64,000 nt of DNA from Hydrangea macrophylla (Eukaryota; Streptophyta; Magnoliopsida; Cornales; Hydrangeaceae): assembly GCA_033977485.1 (NCBI GenBank), contig CM066982.1, positions 13,259,218 through 13,323,217 of the forward strand, given 5' to 3'. Below are positions 46,201 through 57,636 of the stretch, piece by piece. A program made the translations under genes and the position numbers. Numbering within the stretch: the stretch's first letter is position 1; each line of letters starts with the position of its first letter. Below the pieces are notes generated by a model. The model ran no database searches. It was not told the origin of the DNA and saw only the letters and a list, made by a program, of their open reading frames with translations.

Positions 46201-46475
46201 ATGTGATACATTGTTGCAGAAACGCCACTCCATTGGTAGCAATCCTTGCCGGCTGCCTGAGGAGAAAGCCGGCCCGAAGGATCTGTGATTCCTTGTTTGA
46301 AGGTAAGAAGTGCATCTCTTTCTATGTCCATGCATTGTACATGGCCGGTGCCTTGTGTAGCTCCCAAGCTACACTTGATGATACATATATGTTGAGATCC
46401 TAAAAGGCATAATAAGAATATTACTACTAGTTTTGGACATAACTGTGAAATGCTTGGCATAATAATGCTGATCAT
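43238..46475 (-). pseudogene. LRR receptor-like protein (Cf-like), full length but broken
   Basis: The minus strand shows a full domain order. A signal peptide (LVVIFLLCLLGSQHIC) leads to the LRRNT cap (CMDIERDALLTFKQGITDPS at about 46330-46370), then many LRRs (YLGGEISSSLLNLKYLEYLD, LDMSHNSFNSSIPDWLFNLT, LDLSNNQIKGKLPQRLELPN, LNLSRNNLSGRVPSGNQLQT). An acidic juxtamembrane stretch (EDGDEGNDSE), one transmembrane helix and a short cytosolic tail (WRIAYFRFFRIA, stop) follow. There is no kinase domain. The frame is interrupted at least near 46250, 45882 (TAA), 45627, 45235, 44480 and 43760. Intact relatives are cell-surface receptors that signal through partner kinases in immunity or development. 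Confidence 0.88.
45083..45600 (-). repeat. About 259-bp tandem duplication inside the LRR region
   Basis: AAACTTTTCC-AATGA-TCAG at 45083 recurs at 45343, and TCAAGGTATTCCAAAGACAC at 45302 recurs at 45560. Both units encode the same LRR block (LDLS-N-FSGGIDEL, LPRF--KLCKL). The copies differ by a few substitutions and small indels, one of which (near 45235) shifts the frame. Confidence 0.85.
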
Positions 46476-46664
46476 TGTTCTTCAGGGGAAGCTAGTTTGC
46501 AGAGAGAGAGAGAGAGAGAGAGATTTTCTATATGAGCTTGAGAGTCACCTAGCAGATTTTTTATTTATTATTTTCAATAATGCCACACATACGTCTAAAC
46601 GTACAACAAAATGTACAATCAGGGATTAGTTAGCAATTTAGAAAAATATGTAGGGCCCACATAT
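46476..46664. other. 5' region of receptor-like pseudogene 2 with (GA)n
   Basis: A GA repeat at about 46500-46523 lies where the 5' UTR of the minus-strand gene would be. Confidence 0.6.
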
Positions 46665-47132
46665 GTGAAAAAAAGGGGTATCTAACAATTATAAGGACCT
46701 CCTATGTTTTTTAAAATTACATTCATCTCCTTTCTATTTTAAAAATGATTGTTATACCCTTGAACAAATCATCAAAAAAAATTATCCACTATTTTTTAAA
46801 AATAAAAAATATTAACAATTATGAAAAAAAAAAAATTTTAAATCGTCGATAAAATTTCATTATATACAAAATCAACCTTTTACTAATTTTTTTTTAAAAA
46901 TAATATCAATAGAAAATTTAGAAAAAAACATAAAAATCATAACAAGATTATCTGCTACCACTTTAAAATGAAAAAAATGATAGCAATAATGAAAAAAATA
47001 TATATCCAAAATAGTTATATTGTATTTTTGTTTGCTTTATATTTTAAAATTGTGACCTTGCTCCCAACATTGTGAATGAATTGCTCCAATGAAACTTAAT
47101 TAGCACACGCCTTGCACGGGCATTGCCCTAGT
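46665..47132. repeat. Partial second copy of the foldback element of 2328, with possible Helitron end
   Basis: It shares the blocks TAACAATTATAAGGACCTCC, TTATACCCTTGAACAAATCA and CCAACATTGTGAATGAATTGC with 2340-2840, and ends with the same GCACGGGCATTGCCCTAG motif. It continues as a TA microsatellite where the first copy has GT. Confidence 0.65.
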
Positions 47133-47234
47133 ATATATATATATATATATATAAAACTCCACTAAGCATGTTTTTTGAAAAAGAATAAAGGACACAAAAA
47201 TACAATATACCTATTCATTTTTTAAAAAAAAAAA

Positions 47235-47263
47235 CTAGGTGGGGGCACGTGCAAGGCACGTGC
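47235..47263 (-). other. Helitron-like 3' terminus (minus strand)
   Basis: On the minus strand GCACGTGCCTTGCACGTGC can form an 8-bp hairpin, followed by CCCCCACCTAG and T. That is the Helitron 3' layout (hairpin, about 10 nt, CTAG inserted before T). No Rep/helicase gene is seen and the 5' end was not located. Confidence 0.45.
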
Positions 47264-48556
47264 AATGTTGGTATGCCCCGTTGCTCATTGCAAGGGTCCT
47301 TTTCTACAGCACACAATCCAAATTCAACAACATAATTTTGATTCTGGAAATTTTGTCACCAACTTGCCAACACCATGTAATATTTCCATTTCTTAAAATA
47401 AATAATTAAAAAAAAAGTATAGTATCATATTTGTTGTTCCAAAAAAAAAAAAAAAAAAAAAAACACCACCACCCCTCAACCTAGCAATTGTATTCTAATT
47501 AGGTGGAAACACCCTACTCGGTTCAAGCATTTCATTAAGCACTTGTAGTGCTTCATCATTACGATCACATCTAAACAGAACAACTTACAGTGCATTATGT
47601 GTGATTATTCAGTAAATCTGGGTCTAGTTCCTTGTACACAAGAAGAAGCTTCCCCATAAAGGGGATTTCCAAAAAACACCAATACCACATACATACATAC
47701 ATACATACATACATAAATGTATGCATTTATATATATATATGTGTATGTATATATATCTATATATATGTATACATATTGTAGCTAAACAGAATTAAATTTA
47801 ATCAATTGAATAAAACATGAAGAACAAAACTAAAATGAAAGTGGAGATAGAGAGAGAAACCCCTGGCTGATCTGATGAGCTATATCAGGGATTTGGATGG
47901 GTAATTGATCATCAGAGCGGCCTTTCCGGATGCATGAATTGAAGTCATCGTTGATTGGACCGTCCATTGTCATCTATGAGCTGCATGTGACATTTTTCAT
48001 ACCACTTTACCCTATAAATATTATGGAATACATGTGAGACATTTCTAGAAAGCGACTATTAATAGCTTTTCTTTCTTCTATAAAAATGGCAAACCTATTT
48101 TCTTATCTCAAAGCTTGGCATCAAACTGCTTCGCCGATGTGTACTTGGGTAATTTCGATGGATCACAAGGAAGAGAGTTTGATTTGAAGAGCTGAAAAAG
48201 AAACTAATGAATAAGTGCATGTGGCAATAGAAAATTTTAGTCAAAATTTACAACAATAATCCAAATTGGATAGACAATTAAAGGAAATTTTGATTTGAGA
48301 TTGAACTATTGATGCATTCCATAAGAATTTGAGAATTCCCATTAGTGTATTCAAAGTTTGACAGCAATCACTACTCCAAAAATAAAGTTAGGACACCTAA
48401 TATCTATGCTATTGTTCCAATATTCACATAACCTTCCGAAAAGTATGTTTACTTACATACGAATATTAGATGTCTTCTTATAGCAGTCATACTTGCCAAC
48501 AACCATTAAAGCAGCAGCCTAGGATTGTCAACTATTATCTCTTTTGTTTAACATAT

Positions 48557-48611
<55 letters not shown>

Positions 48612-48757
48612 GGTAGATGACATAAGAATATCTAACTTTAAGCATTGCCAGCGTAAATTGCCAGCAATTGTACCAGCGTTTTCACTGTCGAATAGATACG
48701 CTAGTTGACATGTACTAAGGCCGCTTTTGTCAAATGTTATGTAACCTAAACTCCAAC
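47264..48757. other. Intergenic DNA with microsatellites
   Basis: Holds a 25-base A run (about 47439-47463), (ATAC)n at about 47690-47715, TA/GTAT repeats to 47770 and (GA)n at 48558-48606. No gene is supported. Confidence 0.6.
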
Positions 48758-48965
48758 TATTGTTAAAACACCAATGCTGCCCAAGGTAGTGATATTAATT
48801 GCTGATATGATATAAGTTAAAACCTTGGGTCTTTAAGTGTCTAAAATTGTCTTTTCATCATGCATAAAATATATTAGAACATACTACAAATACACAAATG
48901 TTACAACTCAACAAAGAGATGAAAAGAATTGGTGTATGTGGTGTTACACCAAGAGAAGAACGAAC
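48758..48965. repeat. Inverted copy of the sequence at 60655-60866
   Basis: ACTATTGTTAAAACACC, then CCCAAGGTAGTGA, and CTTTTCATCATGCATAAAAT, continuing to AGAGAAGAACGAACAG, is the reverse complement of 60655-60866 with scattered differences. It may be the left end of an older inverted-repeat element that now encloses the CACTA insertion. Confidence 0.8.
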
Positions 48966-49270
48966 AGATCTATCTTTAACCACCTGCTTATAAACAGTGT
49001 CTGAAAGGAGATATTAGAAATGATCCTATCATAACAATAAAAAGGCAAAGGTGTGGTGAGAATTACAAAGCAGAATTAGAGCAGCTAAGTTAACATAGAA
49101 CCAAAAGGTTGATAAATTAAACAAAAAAAGGCCTTTTAGCTTAGTCAGAATCAAATGCTAGATGACCAATGTGAGTTTGACAATTCTGTTTTGCATATGT
49201 AATAAATGCAATGAGTAAAACATGAATAAAAGTGAATAGTCAAAGAGGAATAGCCTTTATTATAACAAAC
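48966..49270. other. Spacer, nothing recognised
   Basis: AT-rich sequence between the inverted copy and the 390-bp direct repeat. Confidence 0.5.
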
Positions 49271-49660
49271 TAACAATTTAGAGATACAAGCAACCTAATG
49301 AAGAGTGAATCTAACAAAACATCAATCCACAATGAAGAATGAACTTACAAATTGGGAAAAAAATAGTTGTGAAATTGTCAATGGCAGCAACTTCAACAAC
49401 AATAATTGTACTGCAATTTGGGGAATAATGCATAACTTACAATGCTATGACTTATGTGAAATCAGTTCCATCAATTGGAACAATAACATGTATCTTGGCT
49501 ACCTTTTTTTTCTCAAATTGTTCAACATGGATTACATTCTTTAGTTTTTTTTTCTTTTTTTCTTTTTCTGTTCGTTCTTCTCTAGGTGTAACTCCATATA
49601 CACTAATTTTTTTCATCTCTTTGTTGAGTTGTAACATTTGTGTATTATAGTATGTTCTGA
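49271..49660. repeat. 390-bp direct repeat, left copy
   Basis: TAACAATTTAGAGATACAAG to TATAGTATGTTCTGA appears to be identical, without indels, to 60350-60739 (constant offset of 11,079 bases). The copies lie immediately to either side of the CACTA-like element. Confidence 0.92.
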
Positions 49661-49664
49661 AAAA

Positions 49665-50215
49665 GGCCTTTTATGTCACTTAAAAAGTGACATAAATAGG
49701 TATTTATATCACTTTTTTTTCCAGTAAAAAGTAACATAAATGGAGGCGACATAAATGTTTTAAAAGTGACATAAATACTTTATAAAAAGTGACATAAATA
49801 TTTCATAAAACCAACACATTTGTTAATAAAAAGTGACATAAATACTTAAAAGTGACATAAATACCATTTTATTTATGTCACTTTTAACATAAAGTGACAT
49901 AAAAGTAGAAAGTGACATAAATACCAAACAAAATTATAACATCGATCAAAGTCTTAAAAGTAACGTAAATACTTAAAAGTGGCATAAATACTATTTTCTT
50001 TATGTCAATTTTAACCTAAAGTGACATAAAAGTGAAAAAGTGACATAAATACCAAACAAAAATTAATACATCAAAGTCTTAAAAGTGACATAAATACTTA
50101 AAAGTGACATAAATACCATTTTATTTATGTGACATAAAAGTATAAAAGTGACATAAATATCAAACAAAATTATTACATAAAAGCCTTAAAAGTGACATAA
50201 ATGCTGTAAAAGTGA
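49665..50215. repeat. Left subterminal repeat array (GTGACATAAA)
   Basis: More than 25 copies of AAAGTGACATAAATAC or its complement, with variants, occupy about 550 bp next to the left end of the CACTA-like element. Confidence 0.88.
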
Positions 50216-50636
50216 TATAAATACCACCCTGTAAAAATAATATATACCACCCTGTACATATATACAATACCATGCATGCACCCTGTACAAACTTAAATCC
50301 AACACAATATTTCAACTACTAAATTTCATAGATTCATCTCAATATCAACCAATTAATTGGGATGAACAAAAAAAATATACAATCGATCTGAGTAAAGTGC
50401 AAATCTAATAACATATACATATTACATATTCATCAAAAAGTACTAACAAACCTATGAAAGCAACAAAAAAGAATTAGCCCAACAAAACGAGTGGTTTGTT
50501 TGTTAGAACCTTCCATCAAAATGTGAAACTTTGTACCTAAAAAAAAGATAAAGATTTCATTAATTAGTTGTATATAATTAAAATAATAAAAGAGTAAAAT
50601 TATGTTTGGGGATTTCGAGAGACCACAATGTGTTCG
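50216..50636. other. CACTA interior, nothing recognised
   Basis: AT-rich non-coding sequence. Confidence 0.5.
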
Positions 50637-51880
50637 GAGACTTGGAATGATGAAAGAGTCATTTTTTCGTATTTTTTGTGAACCATGAATACGTTATGCA
50701 TTCCGTTAGTTCCCGCAAATTTATTTAGGCATGTTTGAGATACGTGTAAGGTTTCATGGAGTTTGGTCAAGCGATTTACCGATTGACTACTCAAAACCCC
50801 CAAAACTACGTTTTTTCAAGCCTAAGTGACTAAAGAGTTATTTTTTGCATTATTTTGTGAATCATGAATCTGTTATGCATTCCATTAGTTCCCAAAAATT
50901 TATTTAGGCATGTTTGAGGTACGTGTACGGTTTTGTGGTGTTTAGTTAAGCGGTTTACCGTTTTACTCCTCAAAACCCCCAAAACTACGTTTTTTCAAGC
51001 CTAAGTGACTAAAGAGTCATTTTTTGCATTATTTGCGAACCGTGAATCCGTTATGCATTCCGTTAGTCCCCGTAAGTTTAGTTAGGTATTTTTGACGTGC
51101 GTGTAAGGTTTCATGGCATTTGGTTAAGCGGTTTACCGATTCATTACTCAAAACCCCAAAAACTACGTTTTTTTCAAGCCTAAGTGACTAAAGAGTCATT
51201 TTTTCGCATTTTTTGTGAACCGTGAATCCGTTATGCATTCCGTTAGTTCCTGCAAGTTTATTTAGGCATGTTTGAGGTGCGTGTAAGGTTTCGTGACATT
51301 TGGATAAACGGTTTACCGTTTTACTTCTCAAAACCCCCAAAACTAAGAATTTTCAAGCCTAAGTGATGAAAAAGTCATTTTTTTCGCATTATTTGTGAAC
51401 CGTGAATTCGTTATGCATTCTATTAGTTCCCGCAAGTTTATTTAGGCATGTTTGAGGTGCGTGTAAGTTTTTCTGGTGTTTGGTTAAGCGGTTTACCGAT
51501 TCACTACTCAAAACCCCAAAAACTACATTTTTTCAAGCCTAAGTGACTAAAGAGTCATTTTTTCGTATTTTTTGCGAACCGTGAATCTGTTATGCATTCC
51601 GTTAGTTCCTACAAGTTTATTTAGGCATGTTTGAGGTGCCTGTAAGGTTTTGTGGTGTTTGGTTAAGCAGTTTACCGATTCACTACTCAAAACCCCCAAA
51701 ACTACGTTTTTTCAAGCCTAAGTGACTAAAGAGTCATTTTTTTGCATTAACCGTGAATCTGTTATGCATTCCGTTAGTTCTCATAAGTTTATTTAGGCAT
51801 GTTTGAGGTGCGTGTAAGGTTTCGTGACGTTTGGTTAAGCGGTTTACCGTTTTACTTCTCAAAACCCCCAAAACTAAGTT
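50637..51880. repeat. 179-bp tandem satellite, about 7 copies
   Basis: Each unit runs AAGCCTAAGTGACTAAAGAG ... GTTATGCATTCCGTTAGTTC ... GGTTTACCGATTCACTAC ... AAAACTACGTTTTTTC. Unit starts fall at 50818, 50997, 51176, 51355, 51535 and 51714, a period of 179-180 bp, with partial units at both ends. Copies differ by a few percent. The spacing is near nucleosome length, as in centromeric satellites, but this array lies inside the CACTA-like element. Confidence 0.93.
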
Positions 51881-52544
51881 GTTCTAACTTAGTTGTGGTA
51901 TTTAATTTGTTCTAACTGTCTTATTAGTTCAAGTATAAAGGCTGTTGGATTTTTGAGTCTCACTTGTGGTATTTTGGTTGAGTAAGTTATTTGAGTCTCA
52001 TTTGTGGTATTTAATTTGTTCAAAATGTATAAAAGGACTATTATGATTAAGGCCAAAAAAGCTTAGGGTGTATTATGATTAAGGCCTATAGCTATAATGA
52101 CCAAGGAAAAAACAATAGGGGCCCTTGATCCCTTTGTCTCTTCTAGATGCTATAATGGTTTAATTAGGGCACATGGTCTTTGAGCTAACTCAATCAAAGA
52201 ACTGAAATGATATATCTAAATGTTGCAAGATAGCCATAAAGTAATAGACAGATGCAAAATGTTAAGCACACTCCTATATTAGAATGCATCTTGTAAATAA
52301 GTAGAAAATGAAGATGATAGTGTAATATAATTCGTAAGAATGCATTATGCAAATGTCATTCCAAACGGACTGTTACCTAGGTAAGTTTAGAAAGCAGTGT
52401 ATACTTTAGTCTCCTCATTTACTCAGATGACATGGTATTTTGTGTCCATTTAGTAATGTGTGCTTTTGGATATGTAGTTAGTATGTGTGTGCGCGTAAGT
52501 GTTGTATTTTTACTAGTATGGTGTATATACAGAACAAGACATAC
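51881..52544. other. CACTA interior, nothing recognised
   Basis: Contains two short copies of a TTGAGTCTCA-TTGTGGTATTT motif (51952-52015). The missing 3' exons of the PHO1 fragment are not found here. Confidence 0.5.
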
Positions 52545-54392
52545 CTGAAGCAGGCGGGACTAGTATGGAATCACGGCGACAATGAAAAAGAAAGTGTTGT
52601 AAACATGGCTACTACTGCAAGTGTTTTCTCTACGCTTGTAGTCTCCCCAACCATAGTAGCAAATGTAGAACTCTAGACTTCTAATTGCTTGAACCTGCAA
52701 TAACACAATAATTGACTCGTAACTATTTCATACAAGAAAGGCCAAACCGCGATTGAAATCTAGCATGATTTAAGCTATTTGCTAACATGGCTAGTTAGCT
52801 GATCAGCCAAGAAGAAATCTGGAAGTGTCACCTGCAGAAAGAAACAAAATTTCTGATAAAGAATTGATCAACTGATTAATATTTTTAAAAATCTCTCTTT
52901 ACACGTCTACTCGAGTGACATTTTCTTTTCCTTTTTTTTTTTTTTTGGTTTTTGTTTTTACCTTGTAAAGCGGAGCACAGATACAGTGAAACACACATGA
53001 GGAAGAAGAAGCGACTTGATCTATATATGATGTTGAGTGGGCAGATCAATATGACGATCACAAGCTGCAGAGAACAAAGGATTCAGTTTGAGTTTGCTTT
53101 AAAATAAGAGGGTACAAAAAAGGTTGTGTGGGTTTGAAAACCTGTCTACTCACTACTACACCACCGAGAGGAACAAGCTCGGTTATTTTTTTGTAATCTT
53201 TAGTTATTGGATCCATTTCCATATCGAGATTTGAAAGCACACTGGCTAATGCTAGCACTGCAAGACCAAAGCCTAGGAGGAGAACTTGATGGTAATCTAA
53301 CTTGGTGCCTTCCTTAAAACCGAATATAAACGAGTAATTGACTCGGTATCTCCTCCAAAAGTATATATTCGCAGCATACATAGCCATGTGAATAACAACG
53401 AATCCAAACAAGCTATAAAATAATGAAACATTGGTTTAGTGTTCTATTTTCAGTCTGTCTAAATGGTTCTCTACCAAGTTAGCTAGCCAAGGGCATGTTT
53501 CGAAATGCTTAAAATAGGCCTTGGTTCAATCCCAGTCTCACTTTCGATACGATTATTAAGAACTAGAGTTAAGTGGGTCCAGCAAACAACCATTATTAAG
53601 AGAGATATTAGACTGGTCATGGAATCTTATGCACGAAATGGACAATCAGCAAGCACTTTCATTTATAGAACGGGTTCTCTTATAAACCATAGCATCGGTT
53701 CGTTTGTCTTCCCAAATAGCCCCTAAACATTGATATAACATTTGAAGATGAAACAATACAATCAGAATTACCTATAAAGGGGAAACATAGTATGCATGTA
53801 CTACTCCATGCCTTCCTCTTCGAGAATTTTGCGAGCACGGATGATCAAAACAAGGGCCAGTATGAGTGCTGTTGTGATGCCAGCAAAGAAACCAAAATTT
53901 TCCAATACACACAAGAAAGGTAAATAACTGGAAAGAGATTCTGAAGTAATGCAATGAGTACATACACCTTAATTGTTACTTTACAAACATTGTGGATCAT
54001 ATGACACTGGAGAATAATCTTACCCAAGGAAAATGTCGTTCGATGTCTCTCTTTCTTCGCCTTTGGTCTTAAGACTCCCATCCCCTTACGGCGGTTTGAG
54101 TTTGAGAAATGTTTGATGAATGTGGCTTCAACTCTTTCCATACGCTTGGAAACCTATAATCGTATACAAGCCAAATCATCATATTTTAGCCATTGTAAAG
54201 ACATTAAGAAATTGAATTTTGGTACGTAAATGTTTGTTATTTTACTAGGAAAGGCTAGAAAAGACTCAATTGAATGGCTTTGATGTCGCCATCTTGCACT
54301 TGAAAAAAATTGAAACTCACCTCATCAGAGCTACCAAGGTAAGAGTCATCCACCATTTTCAAGTAAGCCTTTGATGCACTTCTTGAAGTTAT
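52545..54392 (-). pseudogene. PHO1-like: PHO1-type phosphate exporter fragment, seven exons
   Basis: Minus-strand exons, 5' to 3': 54392-54321 (ITSRSASKAYLKMVDDSYLG), 54153-54024 ([38 protein letters not shown]), 53892-53772 ([20 protein letters not shown]), 53412-53154 ([30 protein letters not shown]), 53064-52962 (LICPLNIIYRSSRFFF), 52831-52787 (VTLPDFFLADQLTSH) and 52694-52545 ([20 protein letters not shown]). They span the end of the SPX domain to the middle of the EXS domain. Known PHO1 proteins export phosphate to the xylem. Lesions: the acceptor of exon 3 is TG instead of AG; a TAG follows EEEGME in exon 3; a 2-nt deletion lies in exon 5; a TAG replaces the Trp in VIPYW of exon 7. Both gene ends are missing. 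Confidence 0.9.
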
Positions 54393-55095
54393 CTGCAACA
54401 ATTGAGTAAACAAATAATATCAGTGGAAGAGACTAATAATGTCTTACCTAAGCAAACATAGGATAAAAAAAGGAAGGTACTTTTCTTTCTCCTCTTCAAA
54501 GCCTACCGTTTAAGTTCTAATCTAGCCTTAGCTAAAGGAAACTATCCGTTTGAGATTATGGTCCGAACTACACTATTTTAGCCCTTTCAGTGATATTGCT
54601 ACAGTCGCAAACGATGCATGGTTTGAAGTTCCGAGTGTAGAGAAAAGTGTATTTTACTAAGACAGTATCAGTATGAAAATTGTTACAAATCTATGTTGAT
54701 GGTCAGACTTGAGGTACAGTTATGACTTGGAATAATTGTTTTTCTTTAAATAGTTCGAACTAGAAAGTTATAGCCCTTTAAGTCTTCTTTCTTTATCCGG
54801 AAACGCTGTATCATTTGGATCTTTGAGCAAAAAGATATGGCCAAAATACTAAAGCTACTGCAAGCTGCCAAACACACTATTTTGAAATAGATTGTACCCT
54901 TTGTTTTAAGACCACATCTCACAACCCATTTGGTTTTAGATCCTGGAACCTTGGGAGTAGAATATTGTAAAAAGTTAGAACAACTTCCTTGTAGACCTCA
55001 TTTCTGTTGGAATTATCATTTTACCCATACAATGAGAACTTAGATTCGGGGCATTACAAAAACCCAAGGGAAAAGAAGAAAGATCAAAACCATAC
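54393..55095. other. CACTA interior between gene fragments
   Basis: Intron-like sequence with no exon recognised. It may be residual PHO1 or kinase intron. Confidence 0.5.
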
Positions 55096-55157
55096 CTTAT
55101 CCGTGCCAAGATATTGAACTATGTTCTCATGTTTGAACTGACTTTAAAGAGAAATTC
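55096..55157 (-). pseudogene. MEKK1-like MAPKK-kinase exon fragment
   Basis: On the minus strand, after the acceptor ATGCAG, the frame gives ISL, stop, SQFKHENIVQYLGTDK and then donor GTATGG. HENIVQYLGTDK is the conserved subdomain IV block of plant MEKK1-type kinases, and SLLSQ normally precedes it, so one Leu codon (TTA) has become TAA. Only this one 62-nt exon is found. It has the same orientation as the PHO1 and inositol-transporter fragments. Confidence 0.65.
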
Positions 55158-56170
55158 CTGCATCATTTAGCAAGAAATAAGAAAATGGTATATGTATGGC
55201 GGATTTATAGTTCCACTCATATACACCAAATGTGATGTCTACTCTCTAAGGATCACTGATGGTCCTCCTAAACACCATATCAGATTTACAACGAAAAAAA
55301 AATCTTTAAGAGTTAAACATCAAGAGACCAATCAAATTCATTACTTGCTGAGAAGAACCAAGAAAAGATGAGAACTTGTTTAAATTCTTGGGATACTGGG
55401 CAACAATCAATGCTGCTAGTTTTTCATCTCCCCGTGATTATTTTAGAATTTGAATGAAGAAAAACTAGTAACTCTAAAAGTAAAGAGACAAGATTAATTC
55501 AAAGTAAATCAAAATCTTTGGGTTTCTTGCAATTTTCCATCAGTCGAATTATATATTAAAAACAATTTAAGATCACACAGAAGTGGAGGACATGATCAGC
55601 TCAACAACGTACAAAAAGAAAAGAAAATAAAAGAAAAATACTTTAGTACTCTCATTAAAGTAATTTTACTCCTATGTAACACCATAAAGTAGGATAGAAT
55701 ATTCCGACATGAATAGAAATAAAATAGATAAGAATCTAGAAGGCCAACAGCCTGCCAATTGCATGTCAACAGCACACTCGAGAGTTGAGTTGAATAAATC
55801 AACTAAAACATCTCATAAATAAAGAATTTAGTCATTAACAATTATTTACTGAAAAATGAATCTTCAGTGTTAAGGGCAAAATCCAGACTAAATAAAGGAA
55901 TTTACATTAATTCTACAGTTTCACCGGTATAGGAGTTAGTAATCTCACTTGTCCAAGAAAGCATTGGTACAACTGTATGGTCAAATATGACACTTTTGTA
56001 AAAAGGTATTGGTTGTTGGTGAATTGCTAATTTATTCTTATGCTGGGAGCCCCTAAGCCCGGCCCAAAGGGATCTAGACATCGCAAGTAACCAGTATTGC
56101 TAAGATAAGGCACACTCCACGAGAAGTCAAACTCATGAAGTAAGCTCCTTCCAACTAGGGTACCCCTATG
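55158..56170. other. CACTA interior, nothing recognised
   Basis: AT-rich sequence with no further exon of the three captured genes recognised. Confidence 0.5.
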
Positions 56171-56414
56171 TAGGGGTGTTTATACGAGCCGAGCCAAGCC
56201 TACTCCCGAGCTCACGAGCTCAAATTATATAGTTTTATAATAAATAAATAAATATATATAACTTACTATACAAGCGCTTTATCAAACCTATTAATGCGTT
56301 TTTTGACGAACCTTAATCGGTCATGTTCACGAGCTCAAATGAGCGAGCCGTGCCTAGCCTTTATCGAGCCGAACTTTGTGCCCTTGCTGAGCGGTTCAGC
56401 TCATTTACACCCTA
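56171..56414. repeat. hAT-like MITE
   Basis: It starts TAGGGGTGTTTATACGAGCC and ends GGTTCAGCTCATTTACACCC-TA, an imperfect TIR of the TAGGGGTGT...ACACCCTA kind. Internal CGAGCTCACGAGCTCAAAT is repeated inverted. No target duplication could be fixed. Confidence 0.6.
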
Positions 56415-57338
56415 TGCCAAGAGAAGTCCAACTCACGTGGCAAGCCCAACATCTATGTTATATTCATCTTTACCCACATCTAAAAATTAGACGTCGTCTT
56501 AAACTTAACCATTGAACTAAAGATCCCATATCTAGTGGACCAATGAAGTGAAATTTTTGGTCCAGAAAGATCAATAAAACATAAGAGCAAACAATCAGAT
56601 ACAGAGAAAGACTGTAACAATGCTTAGAGAGAGAGAGAGAGAGAGAGAGCAATATAATTAAAAGTACATGAAGGGTCTGAGTCATTAGACAGAAAAATCA
56701 AATCAGAAATATTTGCTACTTCATCTCTCTAGCACACTCGAAAAAAAGACTGCTATTGAAACCAGCAGTTTGTATGCTTCTTGGAAAGACAGATCTGAAA
56801 GTAAGCACCACTATACAGGGATTCCAAAACTGCCATTATAAGGTCCACTAACCAAATATCTTTTGTCTTGATTTTAGAGCCCGACTTTAAAGGGCTCTCA
56901 CAAACTACCATCACCTATTCCATGAGGAAATCATATTATAAGGATGGTAGGGGGAAAGAAAAAGAGAGAGATAAAGAAAAATAAATCATCTTAAAAAGTA
57001 ATTCCATGGACGGCAACACCGGTGTAAGAAATCATACTTTGAAGGACAATGGATGAAGCATCATCTTCATTATGCCAATTCACGGGTATCATATTGTTCA
57101 AATGAAAATTGACTCTTGGGGACAAAGCCCAATGGGCTTCTATACTGTCATTGATCCCTCCAGAGCCACTGAGGCTTTTTTTGGTTCGTGGATTTAGAGA
57201 AAGAAAAAAGGAGAAGGAAATGTCACAAATTAATATTTACAGTGACGCTGCTTGAAAATAACCCAAACAAACAAGAACACCTGCCACCAACCAACCACCA
57301 GTTAGGAGGAGGAGTTAATTGATTACATGGTTATTTTA
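56415..57338. other. CACTA interior with an unassigned open segment
   Basis: On the minus strand about 57172-56998 is open for nearly 60 codons (SIEAHWALSPRVNFHLNN, ASSIVLQSMISYTGVAVHG). The family is unknown. It could be part of a captured gene or chance. A (GA)n tract lies at about 56625-56650 and a Tourist-like MITE left end near 57177. Confidence 0.3.
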
Positions 57339-57636
57339 GGATCTTTTCGGTTCATGGATTTCGAGAAGGAAAAGAAAACCAGGAAAACAATTTGCCTTAG
57401 TTTTTCCTAGCATTTTCCACCATGTTTAAATGAGATTAAAAATTTAAAATCTCCAAAACATAATCATAATTTAAGAAAGAGGAAGGGAGGCGACTCACAA
57501 AGTTCAAATTTTATAATTTACTCTTCAACCTACTTTCTTTTCCTCACTGTTTTACTTATTAATCCAACAACGAAAAGCGTTTTCCTATGTGTATTCTTTA
57601 CTTTTCCCTCAGTATATCCACGAACCAAACCCAGTC
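57339..57636. repeat. Tourist-like MITE, 298 bp
   Basis: It starts GGATCTTTTCGGTTCATGG and ends ATCCACGAACCAAACCCAGTC, flanked by TTA on both sides. Same family as 12444 and 14815. Confidence 0.75.

Noticed and set aside
49305..49650. Short proteins repeated exactly at 49305 and 60384
   Set aside because: Low-complexity frames (Asn-rich, Phe-rich) inside the 390-bp duplicate; identity reflects DNA duplication, not coding constraint.
49665..50215. Regulatory array or CRISPR-like repeat of GTGACATAAA
   Set aside because: It mirrors an array at the other end of the same element and fits CACTA subterminal repeats better.
50637..51880. CRISPR-like array
   Set aside because: Repeats are contiguous 179-bp satellite units without spacers, and this is a plant nuclear genome.
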